Source of the DNA: Cyclobacteriaceae bacterium
Lineage (GTDB): Bacteria; Bacteroidota; Bacteroidia; Cytophagales; Cyclobacteriaceae
NCBI GenBank assembly: GCA_015492915.1
Contig: WGED01000735.1
Span: 1-6,145 of the forward strand
Direction of reading: 5' to 3'
Length of the DNA stretch: 6,145 nt
Part shown: one piece after another, positions 1 to 6,145 of the stretch
Layout: every line of letters starts with the position of its first letter
How positions within the stretch are numbered: the stretch's first letter is position 1
Translations under genes and position numbers: made by a program
The notes under the pieces: model-generated
The model's database searches: none
What the model saw: the letters and a program-made list of their open reading frames with translations, nothing else
What the model was told of the DNA's origin: nothing

Positions 1-8
1 ATAGAGAT

Positions 9-782
9 ATGTGCACAGGATACACCATAGCTTCATCATCTGAAGCGATCGAACGGGAATTTCAGGCAGAGTTTCAATTCACCTACGAAAAAAGGTACCA
101 CACCCATGGCGGGCTTGCCTTGCCCGTGATCTGCGGCGGTGAGGAGACGAAGATTGTGGCGTTCAGATGGGGCCTGGTGCCGCACTGGTCGAAAAAGCCA
201 TTGAGCTATCACATCATCAATACAGACGCGCGCGATATCGTCAGGGACCCTGTCGGCAAGGTGCTTGTACGACGACGGAGGTGCCTGACGCCCTCTAACT
301 GCTTTTTTATCCGTGTCAGGCAAAATGATGGCAGAAAGGTGCCTTATGTGGTGTACGACGGTAAGCAGCGGATCATGTCTTTCGCAAGCATCTGGGATGT
401 ATGGCAGAGCCATGACAAATCGACGATTATTCATTCCTTTTCCATCATCACGACAAGAGCATGCAAGAGGCTGGAGCGCTTTACGCGCACCATGCCTGTC
501 ATCATTCCGCCATCACGCAGACGCCGCTATCTCGATGCCACCGCACACCTGAACAGGATCATGCCCATGCTGCGCCCTTACGAAAACGACTCGCTCAACC
601 TGTACCCCGTAACAGACCTCCTGAACGATTTCAGCATCAATTCACGAGACATCCTGCTGCCTGCCGGAGAGCGCGTTTACAAAGAATACACCTATGAGCA
701 AAAAGTGTATCTGAAGCTCGAAGGCATGGGCTCGATGAAAGACAACCCCGACCGCAAGCCGGAGATCAGGCTGATGCTGTGA
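9..782 (+). CDS. SRAP-family protein (YedK/HMCES-like) with altered active site
   Basis: A 257-residue protein of the SOS-response-associated peptidase family. Characterised members (E. coli YedK, human HMCES) use the Cys exposed after Met removal to form a thiazolidine crosslink with abasic sites in single-stranded DNA. Visible family marks are Met-Cys at the N-terminus, RWGLVPHW (53-60), Asn71 in the NTDAR segment, RRRRCLTP (88-95), a PYVVYDG strand (112-118), SIWDVW (127-132), IITT (146-149) and MPVII (162-166). The start is fixed by the need for Cys at position 2. From remembered family motifs, Cys2 and Asn71 (YedK Asn75) are kept. The Glu of the FYEW motif (YedK Glu105) is Ile101, and the His of IHxRxP (YedK His160) is Thr159. 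RYNxAP is RYHTHG, and the Arg of NAR is Asp73. The frame is intact throughout, so this is divergence, not decay. Only 8 bases precede it, so its promoter is not visible. Family assignment is firm; retained DNA-crosslinking activity is doubtful. Confidence 0.85.
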   Translation: MCTGYTIASSSEAIEREFQAEFQFTYEKRYHTHGGLALPVICGGEETKIVAFRWGLVPHWSKKPLSYHIINTDARDIVRDPVGKVLVRRRRCLTPSNCFFIRVRQNDGRKVPYVVYDGKQRIMSFASIWDVWQSHDKSTIIHSFSIITTRACKRLERFTRTMPVIIPPSRRRRYLDATAHLNRIMPMLRPYENDSLNLYPVTDLLNDFSINSRDILLPAGERVYKEYTYEQKVYLKLEGMGSMKDNPDRKPEIRLML

Positions 783-785
783 TGG

Positions 786-822
786 TTATGAAAATCAGGC
801 TGTTTTTCATAATATGGTTTTT
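786..822 (+). terminator. Possible weak intrinsic terminator after the SRAP gene
   Basis: A 9-bp perfect stem, TTATGAAAA (786-794) with TTTTCATAA (804-812), encloses a 9-nt loop. A run of five T at 818-822 follows. It starts 4 nt after the SRAP stop codon and lies in the gap between two converging genes, where a terminator is expected. The stem is nearly all A/T and the T-run is offset by 5 nt, so termination would be inefficient. No matching T-run serves the opposing minus-strand gene, and no strong terminator for that gene was found in 783-899. Confidence 0.35.
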
Positions 823-899
823 CGACAGGATTAGGAGCAGTTTGCCGGAGATGGGTTTATTCTTTTTTGCTGATGTAATAAGTTAATGAAAATTGCTTA

Positions 900-1604
900 T
901 TAAGAAAGCCTCTTACCCGGTTCTTCAATATACCGCTCCAAAATCATATGGCTGTTTTTGATTGATTTCAGGCACCAGTCGATTTTGAGGTCCAGTATCT
1001 CCTGTTCGCTGAGCTGCCATTTGATCTCCGGATTCTCACGCATCCTGCGCACGACCGACTGCAGGAGCAGGGCCGCGGACACAGACACATTGAAGCTCTC
1101 CGTAAAGCCGTACATGGGAATTTTGATAAAAGTATCGGCCTGATCGAGAATCTGCGGCGAAAGGCCTTTTTTTTCCTGTCCGAAGAAGAACGCTGATCGC
1201 CTGGTGACATCGTATTCCTCCAAAATGCTCTCTTTCTTATGGGGCGTCATAGCTACGATGGCATAGCCTTTTGACCGCAGGTGGTCGATGCAGGTTTGGA
1301 TGTTGTCGTCGTGCTCGCTGTAGTAATGAAGATCGATCCATTTTTCGGCGCCCTGTGCCATGCCTTTGGCAAGGCGGTAACGGTTGAACTCTTCGATGAT
1401 GTGCAGATCCTGAATGCCGAAACAATCGCAGGTGCGCACCAGTGCGCTGGCATTGTGCTCCTGATAAGTGTCTTCGGCCACGACTGTGAAATGACGCGTC
1501 CTGTTGGCCAGCACATGGTCAAAAAGCTCATTTCTGCGTGGAGTGAGATAGGTTTGAAGGTATTCGAGTAATTGCTCTTTATCGATGTTCGGCGGAAGGT
1601 TCAA
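900..1604 (-). CDS. trmH: TrmH-type (SpoU/SPOUT) RNA 2'-O-methyltransferase
   Basis: A 234-residue SAM-dependent RNA ribose methyltransferase of the trefoil-knot SPOUT class. It resembles E. coli TrmH (229 aa), which makes Gm18 in tRNA. Three SpoU motifs are visible. Motif 1 is HNASALVRTCDCFG (50-63), with Asn51 and the catalytic Arg57. Motif 2 is FFFGQEKKGLS (139-149), with Glu144. Motif 3 is IPMYGFTESFNVSVSAALLL (162-181), with Ser170 and Asn172 in the SAM-binding knot. An N-terminal helical segment (about 8-35) and a C-terminal helical tail (about 197-230) flank the core, as in TrmH. The start is TTG. An in-frame stop lies 9 nt upstream and the next Met is residue 82, inside the domain, so no ATG start can preserve motif 1. 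No Shine-Dalgarno is visible. It faces the SRAP gene and diverges from hypB, and nothing links it to either. Substrate (tRNA or rRNA) cannot be settled from sequence alone; tRNA Gm18 is the best guess. Confidence 0.88.
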   Translation of the reverse strand: MNLPPNIDKEQLLEYLQTYLTPRRNELFDHVLANRTRHFTVVAEDTYQEHNASALVRTCDCFGIQDLHIIEEFNRYRLAKGMAQGAEKWIDLHYYSEHDDNIQTCIDHLRSKGYAIVAMTPHKKESILEEYDVTRRSAFFFGQEKKGLSPQILDQADTFIKIPMYGFTESFNVSVSAALLLQSVVRRMRENPEIKWQLSEQEILDLKIDWCLKSIKNSHMILERYIEEPGKRLS

Positions 1605-1709
1605 ATTAGATTAGGATTAAAAGTGTAATTTATGAGAATAGTCATATGAAATGACGGTGCATTGAGCTAAATTAATCGCATTGACAAAAAGTGAAAAATA
1701 ATTGTTCTT

Positions 1710-1812
1710 TTTTTCATGAATTTTTCATGATTCCGTATTTTGCTACTGCCATGATATTAGCCTTTCAGAGACACAAGATAGAATTTTTGTCAAAAATCAT
1801 TGTTTTTTCATG
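1710..1812 (+). repeat. Three direct copies of TTTTTCATG upstream of hypB
   Basis: TTTTTCATGA occurs at 1710-1719 and again at 1721-1730, a period of 11 bp or about one helical turn. A third TTTTTCATG lies at 1804-1812, 72 bp before the hypB start. The region is AT-rich, so the T-runs alone mean little. The exact shared CATG edge and the one-turn spacing suggest a paired binding site. No regulator can be named. Confidence 0.4.
1783..1797. promoter_or_regulatory. 15-bp palindrome in the trmH-hypB intergenic region
   Basis: ATTTTTG and CAAAAAT form perfect 7-bp inverted arms around one central base, centred about 95 bp before the hypB start. TTTTTGTCAA within it (1784-1793) appears in inverted orientation as TTGACAAAAA at 1681-1690, about 100 bp upstream. 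This could be an operator for a dimeric regulator, or for the divergent pair as a whole. It is not a clear FNR or CRP consensus. No convincing sigma-70, sigma-54 or Bacteroidota-type (TAnnTTTG) promoter was found in 1605-1884. Confidence 0.35.
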
Positions 1813-1884
1813 GTAAACGGACGTATATCAATAATAAAAGGATTATTGCTTATTGTAAATTGTTGAATCTAAACGGATTAAAAT

Positions 1885-2706
1885 ATGTGCTCAACATGTG
1901 GATGCGGGCAGCCCGACGAAGAAGTAAGGGTGATGAAGCCCGGCAAAATAAATGAAAACGGTCAACACGTCCATCATCACGATCATGATCATCACCATGA
2001 CCACGGCCACCATCGCCATCATGACCACGATCATGAACATGCCTCGAGGCAGATAGAACTGGAACGTGATATTTTGCAAGAGAATGATCTCCTCGCACAG
2101 CGGAACAGGGGATTCCTTGAAGCTAAGAATATTTTCGCCATCAATATGGTAAGCTCTCCCGGCTCGGGCAAGACAACCATTCTCGAAGAGACTGTCAAAC
2201 GACTGAAACCGGACCTGCCGGTCACCATTGTGGAGGGCGACCAGCAGAGCATGAACGACGCAGACCGCATTGATGCCACGGGCGTGCCCGTAGTACAGGT
2301 AAACACCGGCAAAGGGTGCCACCTCGACGCCCACATGGTACTGCACGCCATTCGCAAGCTCAATCCGCCCAATGACTCGATCATGTTCATTGAGAATGTG
2401 GGCAACCTGGTGTGCCCGGCAATGTTCGACCTCGGGGAGAACAAGCGGGTGGTGATCATCAGTGTGACAGAGGGTGACGACAAACCCATGAAATACCCCT
2501 ATATGTTCGAGTCATCTGATCTGTGTATCATCAACAAGATCGATCTTTTACCATATGTGAAGTTTGATGTGGAAAAGGTGAAGGAATACGCCTTGCGCAT
2601 CAATCATCATCTTGAATTTTTTGAACTTTCCGCCACTTCAAGCGAAGGCATGGACCAGTGGATCGACTGGCTTAAATCACAGGTAACACAAAACAACAAC
2701 ATTTGA
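1885..2706 (+). CDS. hypB: HypB, nickel-binding GTPase for [NiFe]-hydrogenase maturation
   Basis: A 273-residue SIMIBI-class GTPase that, with HypA, delivers nickel to the hydrogenase large-subunit precursor in the cytoplasm. The N-terminus reads MCSTCGCG, giving the CxxCxC high-affinity nickel site (Cys2, Cys5, Cys7). Residues 28-52 form a metal-binding stretch with 16 His in 25 residues, mixed with Asp. The G domain follows: P-loop SSPGSGKTT (90-98), EGDQQ (117-121), the metal site Cys145-His146 with Cys177, FIENVGNLVCP (168-178), and the NKID guanine-specificity motif (217-220). The C-terminal SATSSEGMDQW (249-259) also matches the family. The ATG is chosen because the CxxCxC motif must sit at the extreme N-terminus. 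The gene overlaps hypF by 4 nt, so the two are almost certainly co-transcribed. No hypA lies upstream; the neighbour there is the divergent methyltransferase gene. Confidence 0.97.
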   Translation: MCSTCGCGQPDEEVRVMKPGKINENGQHVHHHDHDHHHDHGHHRHHDHDHEHASRQIELERDILQENDLLAQRNRGFLEAKNIFAINMVSSPGSGKTTILEETVKRLKPDLPVTIVEGDQQSMNDADRIDATGVPVVQVNTGKGCHLDAHMVLHAIRKLNPPNDSIMFIENVGNLVCPAMFDLGENKRVVIISVTEGDDKPMKYPYMFESSDLCIINKIDLLPYVKFDVEKVKEYALRINHHLEFFELSATSSEGMDQWIDWLKSQVTQNNNI

Positions 2707-5003
2707 AAACCTGGCATATCCATATCGAAGGACGTGTACAAGGGGTAGGGTTCAGGCCGTTCGTTTACAGTCTGGCAAAGGAAAAGGGGCTGAACGGCAC
2801 GGTAGCCAACACGCTGGAAGGTGTGCACATTTTCATCAACAGTGAAGACGGCATGGTCACGGATCTGGTTAGGGAGATCAAAGAAAAAGTGCCCGAGCGT
2901 GCGTTGATCACTTCCATCGAGTATCATGAGACCGAATTACAGGATTTCGACGGTTTCCGGATTATTGAAAGCGACATCTCCGGCCAGCCGGATTTGCTTA
3001 TCACACCTGATTTCGCCATCTGCCCGCAATGCAAAAAGGAGCTGTACGATCCTGACGACAGGCGATACCTTTATCCGTTCATCACCTGCACGGTGTGCGG
3101 CCCGCGCTTTTCCATTGAGGACGGCTTGCCCTATGACAGGGCGCGCACCAGCATGCGCGAATTCGATATGTGCCCTCAGTGTGAACGCGAATACAACGAT
3201 CCGCTCGACCGAAGGTTTTATTCCCAAACCAACTCATGCCCCGATTGCCGCATCAGCCAGTGGGTTGTCGACAATCACGGCAATGTGCTCGATCTGAAAG
3301 AGGAAGAGATCGTGGATTTTGTTTGTGATAAAATTAAAGGCGGATCAATTGTAGCTGTCAAAGGCATCGGAGGTTTTTTGCTGATGTGTGATGCGGGAAA
3401 TATTGAGAAAGTAGACGAACTACGGCATAAAAAAGACCGCCCGGCCAAGCCTTTTGCACTCATGTATCCGGATATGGATATGATCAGAGAGAATTTCCTC
3501 GTATGCGACAATGAGGCTGCCGAGTTGCAGAGTGCTGCATCGCCGATCGTGTTGCTGAAGCTGAAAGATGGCGCACCGAGCAGCAACCTGACGCCCCACA
3601 TGGCGCCCCGGCTCAACAGGCTGGGCGTGATGCTTCCATACACGCCATTGTTTGTGCTGATCGCCCGGAAACTCAACATGCCACTCCTGGCCACGAGCGG
3701 TAATTTTAAAGGATCGCCAATCACTTACAGCAATGAGGACGCTCAGAATTCATTGAGTAAGTTCGCTGATTATTTCCTGATGAATAATCGCAACATTCAG
3801 ATACCACAGGATGACTCTGTAGTGCGCTTTTCGAACAAACATCATAAAAAGATCATGATGCGCCGTTCACGGGGATATGCGCCGGGATTTTTACAAAATG
3901 CTATCAACGAGTCATTCGATGAAAAAGTGCTGGCTATGGGGCCGATGCTCAAAACGACCTTCGGCATCTGGCAGGAGGGGCGCTGCCATGTTTCGCAATA
4001 CCTCGGTGATACAGCGGAACTGGATTCGCAATTGAGTTATGAAGCCGCTCTGAAACATTTCCGAAAATTGCTCAATTTCACACCGGACGTGGTGCTCATC
4101 GACAAACACCCTGCATATTTCACATCCCAGTTGGGCAGGGACATCGCGGCAACCAACGAATCGAACATCATTGAGATACAGCACCATAAAGCTCATTTCT
4201 GGTCGGTGATAGGAGAAAATGACTTGCTGGAAACAGACCGAAAACTGCTCGGCGTCGTATTTGACGGTACAGGTTTGGGTAAGGACGGTGCCGTATGGGG
4301 AGGCGAATTCTTCTCTTATGAGCACGGCAGGATAGAACGCAAATATCATCTTGAGTATTTTACCCATATCCTGGGCGATAAAATGGCCAGGGAACCAAGG
4401 CTTTCCGCGTTGTCATTATTGCATTTTATTCATGGAGCCGTCGATCTGGTAGAGCGGTTATTTACGGAGTACGAGATGGATTTTTATATGAAAGTGCTCG
4501 ATCAATCGACATTAAAAACCTCCAGCATCGGCAGGCTGTTCGACGGGGTGTCGAGTCTGCTGAGTTTGCGCCAGGTAAATACCTACGAGGGAGAGGCGGC
4601 CATCTATCTCGAAGGCAAAGCACGTGAGTATTGTAATAAGGAATCCTATCCGAAGCCTTATGATTTCTCGATTGATGAGAACGGCGCCATAGATTTCAGA
4701 AACATCATCAACGGCATCATTGAGGATATGTACGAAGAAATAGATATGCGCAAAATTGCCGCGCGATTTCATTTTACCATTGTCATGGTGATCAAGGCGA
4801 TAGCGGAAGATTATGGGGCTGAGGCGATTGCATTCAGCGGTGGTGTGTTTCAGAACAGCCTGCTCATCGACATGATCCTCGATGAACTGAGTGATGATTT
4901 TACATTATATTTTCATAAAGAGCTGTCGCCCAATGATGAGGGGATCAGCTACGGGCAATTGGTCGGATATTATGCTTCGAAAAAATTCGCCGATAATTCA
5001 TAA
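2703..5003 (+). CDS. hypF: HypF, carbamoyltransferase for the hydrogenase cyanide ligands
   Basis: A 766-residue protein of usual HypF length. HypF uses carbamoyl phosphate and ATP to make carbamoyl-adenylate and passes the carbamoyl group to the C-terminal Cys of HypE, where it becomes the CN ligand. Domains in order: acylphosphatase (about 1-90) with GRVQGVGFRP (10-19), catalytic Arg18 and Asn36; a zinc-finger pair with four CxxC motifs at 107/110, 129/132, 157/160 and 179/182, spaced X18-X24-X18; a YrdC-like domain (about 200-390) with KGIGGF (220-225), KKDRPAKP (243-250) and TSGN (331-334); and a Kae1/TsaD-like domain (about 408-760) with QHHKAH (493-498), DGTG (521-524), SGGVFQN (712-718) and PNDEG (743-747). 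All four modules look intact. The start is TTG at 2703, sharing TTGA with the hypB stop codon. No ATG fits, because the acylphosphatase strand begins at residue 4. Coupled translation with hypB is likely. Confidence 0.97.
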   Translation: MKTWHIHIEGRVQGVGFRPFVYSLAKEKGLNGTVANTLEGVHIFINSEDGMVTDLVREIKEKVPERALITSIEYHETELQDFDGFRIIESDISGQPDLLITPDFAICPQCKKELYDPDDRRYLYPFITCTVCGPRFSIEDGLPYDRARTSMREFDMCPQCEREYNDPLDRRFYSQTNSCPDCRISQWVVDNHGNVLDLKEEEIVDFVCDKIKGGSIVAVKGIGGFLLMCDAGNIEKVDELRHKKDRPAKPFALMYPDMDMIRENFLVCDNEAAELQSAASPIVLLKLKDGAPSSNLTPHMAPRLNRLGVMLPYTPLFVLIARKLNMPLLATSGNFKGSPITYSNEDAQNSLSKFADYFLMNNRNIQIPQDDSVVRFSNKHHKKIMMRRSRGYAPGFLQNAINESFDEKVLAMGPMLKTTFGIWQEGRCHVSQYLGDTAELDSQLSYEAALKHFRKLLNFTPDVVLIDKHPAYFTSQLGRDIAATNESNIIEIQHHKAHFWSVIGENDLLETDRKLLGVVFDGTGLGKDGAVWGGEFFSYEHGRIERKYHLEYFTHILGDKMAREPRLSALSLLHFIHGAVDLVERLFTEYEMDFYMKVLDQSTLKTSSIGRLFDGVSSLLSLRQVNTYEGEAAIYLEGKAREYCNKESYPKPYDFSIDENGAIDFRNIINGIIEDMYEEIDMRKIAARFHFTIVMVIKAIAEDYGAEAIAFSGGVFQNSLLIDMILDELSDDFTLYFHKELSPNDEGISYGQLVGYYASKKFADNS

Positions 5004-5066
5004 ATTTCAGGGATATAATAAAATGAAGCCGAATGCCGGGGCGAATGAAAGTAATTTTAACAGATA

Positions 5067-5136
5067 GGGATAAGCATTTTTTACCCGAGGCGGTATGGTA
5101 GCCGGTAACTGTATGAGAAAATGGCATTTTTCTCAT
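5067..5136 (+). other. Structured non-coding gap between hypF and hypD
   Basis: The 177-bp space between hypF and hypD (5004-5180) has no plausible gene. The longest start-to-stop frame ending at hypD is 29 codons (5095-5184) and resembles nothing known. The RNA could fold in two competing ways. GGGATAA (5067-5073, one bulged A) can pair with TTACCC (5081-5086). Alternatively TTACC (5081-5085) can pair with GGTAA (5104-5108), with GGC (5089-5091) pairing GCC (5101-5103) inside. A third, separate hairpin pairs ATGAGAAAA (5113-5121) with TTTTCTCAT (5128-5136) around a 6-nt loop. No T-run follows, so it is not a classic terminator. It could be a processing, stabilising or regulatory element in the hyp transcript. 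These folds were found by eye only. Confidence 0.35.
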
Positions 5137-5180
5137 GGCATGGCGCCGTACAACCATAAAAAAATAACTATTATTCTGAC

Positions 5181-6145
5181 ATGAAATATCTTGATGAATT
5201 CCGCGACGCTGATCTGGCGGGGAAATATTTACAGATGATCCGTGATACTGTCACGAGACCCTGGTCGGTCATGGAGATATGCGGCGGACAGACACACAGC
5301 CTGGTGAAGAACGGCATCGTGGATCTGCTACCGGAGGAGATTACCATGGTGCACGGTCCGGGCTGTCCGGTGTGTGTGACGCCTGTAGAGATCATTGACA
5401 AAGCGGTAGGCATAGCCGAATCCGAAAATTGCATTTTGTGCTCGTTCGGAGATATGCTGCGGGTGCCCGGCACGGAAAAGAGCCTGCTCGCCGCCAAAGC
5501 AGGCGGAGCGGATGTGCGCACCGTGTATTCGCCGCTTGAGGCGGTAGCCTTAGCCCAAAAAGAGCTTGATAGAAATGTGATCTTTTTTGGCGTCGGGTTT
5601 GAAACCACAGCCCCGGCTAATGCCCTGTCGGTGATCCAGGCGAAAAAAATGGGCCTGAAAAATTATTTTTTACTCACTTCCCATGTGCTGGTACCGCCTG
5701 CCATGGACGCGCTGCTCAGTGATGAGGAGACAAGGATCGACGGCTTCCTCGCCGCGGGCCATGTATGCACGGTCATGGGTACCCGCGAATATCATCCCAT
5801 CGCCGATAAATTTGGGGTACCCATCGTCGTGACGGGCTTCGAGGTGGTAGATCTGCTCAAAGGATTGTGGAAGTGTATAAGCATGCTCGAAAAGGGGGAG
5901 GCGAAGGTAGTGAACGAATACACGCGCGTGGTGCGCGATGAGGGTAATCCACAAGCCATCAAAGCCATTGAAGAGGTCTTTGAGGTTATGGACAGGTCGT
6001 GGCGTGGCATCGGCGTGCTGCCGAAAAGCGGCTGGGGCATCAGGGAAAAGTACGGTGATTATGATGCCGACCTGCGCTTTGATTTTATTGTTAAAACGCC
6101 ACCCGAGCCGACAGCCTGTATTGCCGGGGAGATACTGAAAGGCAT
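5181..6145 (+). CDS. hypD: HypD, Fe-S scaffold for Fe(CN)2CO assembly (3' end cut off)
   Basis: An open frame runs from ATG at 5181 to the window end, giving 321 complete codons of a protein usually 360-380 long. HypD, with HypC, holds the iron on which the Fe(CN)2CO group is assembled; HypE supplies the cyanide. Diagnostic motifs are MEICGGQTH (31-39, Cys34), HGPGCPVCVTP (58-68, Cys62 and Cys65 as a CxxC pair), CSFGDMLRVPG, GVGFETTAPA and LTSHVLVPPAM. Cys34, Cys62 and Cys65 correspond to E. coli Cys41, Cys69 and Cys72, needed for HypD function. Cys313 in the TACIAG segment is the expected first ligand of the C-terminal [4Fe-4S] cluster; the other ligands lie beyond the edge. The start is the ATG just before the conserved N-terminal YLDEFRD helix. 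It lies 177 bp after hypF, on the same strand, with no hypC between. It may be in the hypBF transcript, but the gap leaves room for its own promoter. Confidence 0.97.
   Translation, partial: MKYLDEFRDADLAGKYLQMIRDTVTRPWSVMEICGGQTHSLVKNGIVDLLPEEITMVHGPGCPVCVTPVEIIDKAVGIAESENCILCSFGDMLRVPGTEKSLLAAKAGGADVRTVYSPLEAVALAQKELDRNVIFFGVGFETTAPANALSVIQAKKMGLKNYFLLTSHVLVPPAMDALLSDEETRIDGFLAAGHVCTVMGTREYHPIADKFGVPIVVTGFEVVDLLKGLWKCISMLEKGEAKVVNEYTRVVRDEGNPQAIKAIEEVFEVMDRSWRGIGVLPKSGWGIREKYGDYDADLRFDFIVKTPPEPTACIAGEILKG

Noticed and set aside
1641..1655. GTCAT-N5-ATGAC inverted repeat at 1641-1655 and a GCATTGA direct repeat at 1659 and 1678.
   Set aside because: Arms of 5 and 7 bp are expected by chance in a 280-bp region, and nothing ties them to a known site.
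1681..1709. TTGACA at 1681-1686 as a sigma-70 -35 box for hypB.
   Set aside because: No TATAAT-like hexamer lies 16-18 bp downstream; the sequence there is T-rich (GTTCTT).
1736..1742. TATTTTG as a Bacteroidota -7 element (TAnnTTTG).
   Set aside because: It is one T short of the consensus, and no TTG lies at the expected distance upstream.
1891..2346. Long minus-strand open frames opposite hypB (up to about 150 codons).
   Set aside because: They are shadows of hypB; the His-rich tract and regular codon pattern leave the opposite strand open. They show no family features.
3912..4367. A 151-codon minus-strand frame opposite hypF.
   Set aside because: It lies wholly within the conserved Kae1-like domain of hypF and has no recognisable features of its own.
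5095..5184. A 29-codon frame ending in an ATGA overlap with the hypD start, which might be a leader peptide or hypC remnant.
   Set aside because: Its sequence shows no HypC features, low complexity at the end, and its hairpin segment explains most of it. The overlap is likely chance.

Overview
The window carries five protein-coding genes. It most likely comes from a member of the Bacteroidota or a close relative. That placement is an inference. It rests on the style of the HypF and TrmH-like proteins, AT-rich intergenic DNA, no clear Shine-Dalgarno sequences, and no convincing sigma-70 promoters. I cannot name a genus.

Left part (1-1604): a plus-strand SRAP-family gene (YedK/HMCES type) faces a minus-strand TrmH-type 2'-O-methyltransferase gene. 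The two converge on a 117-bp gap with a possible weak terminator. The SRAP protein keeps Cys2 and one conserved Asn. It has replaced the Glu and His that normally complete the active site.

Middle (1605-1884): a 280-bp AT-rich divergent intergenic region lies between the methyltransferase gene and hypB. It holds three copies of a TTTTTCATG element (two exactly 11 bp apart) and a 15-bp palindrome. These are candidate regulatory sites for the hyp genes.

Right part (1885-6145): a plus-strand hyp cluster for maturation of [NiFe]-hydrogenase is arranged hypB-hypF-(177-bp gap)-hypD, with hypD cut by the window end. HypB is the nickel-handling GTPase. HypF makes the carbamoyl group that becomes the cyanide ligands. 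HypD is the iron-sulfur scaffold on which the Fe(CN)2CO group is built. hypB and hypF overlap by 4 nt, with hypF starting on TTG.

hypC, often found between hypF and hypD, is not there. In its place is a non-coding gap with two mutually exclusive hairpins and a third hairpin. hypA is not found beside hypB. hypC, hypE, hypA and the hydrogenase subunit genes must lie outside the window if present. No mobile element, CRISPR array, tRNA or rRNA was seen. The window is mainly an ordinary hyp locus; the least ordinary parts are the altered SRAP protein and the hypF-hypD gap.
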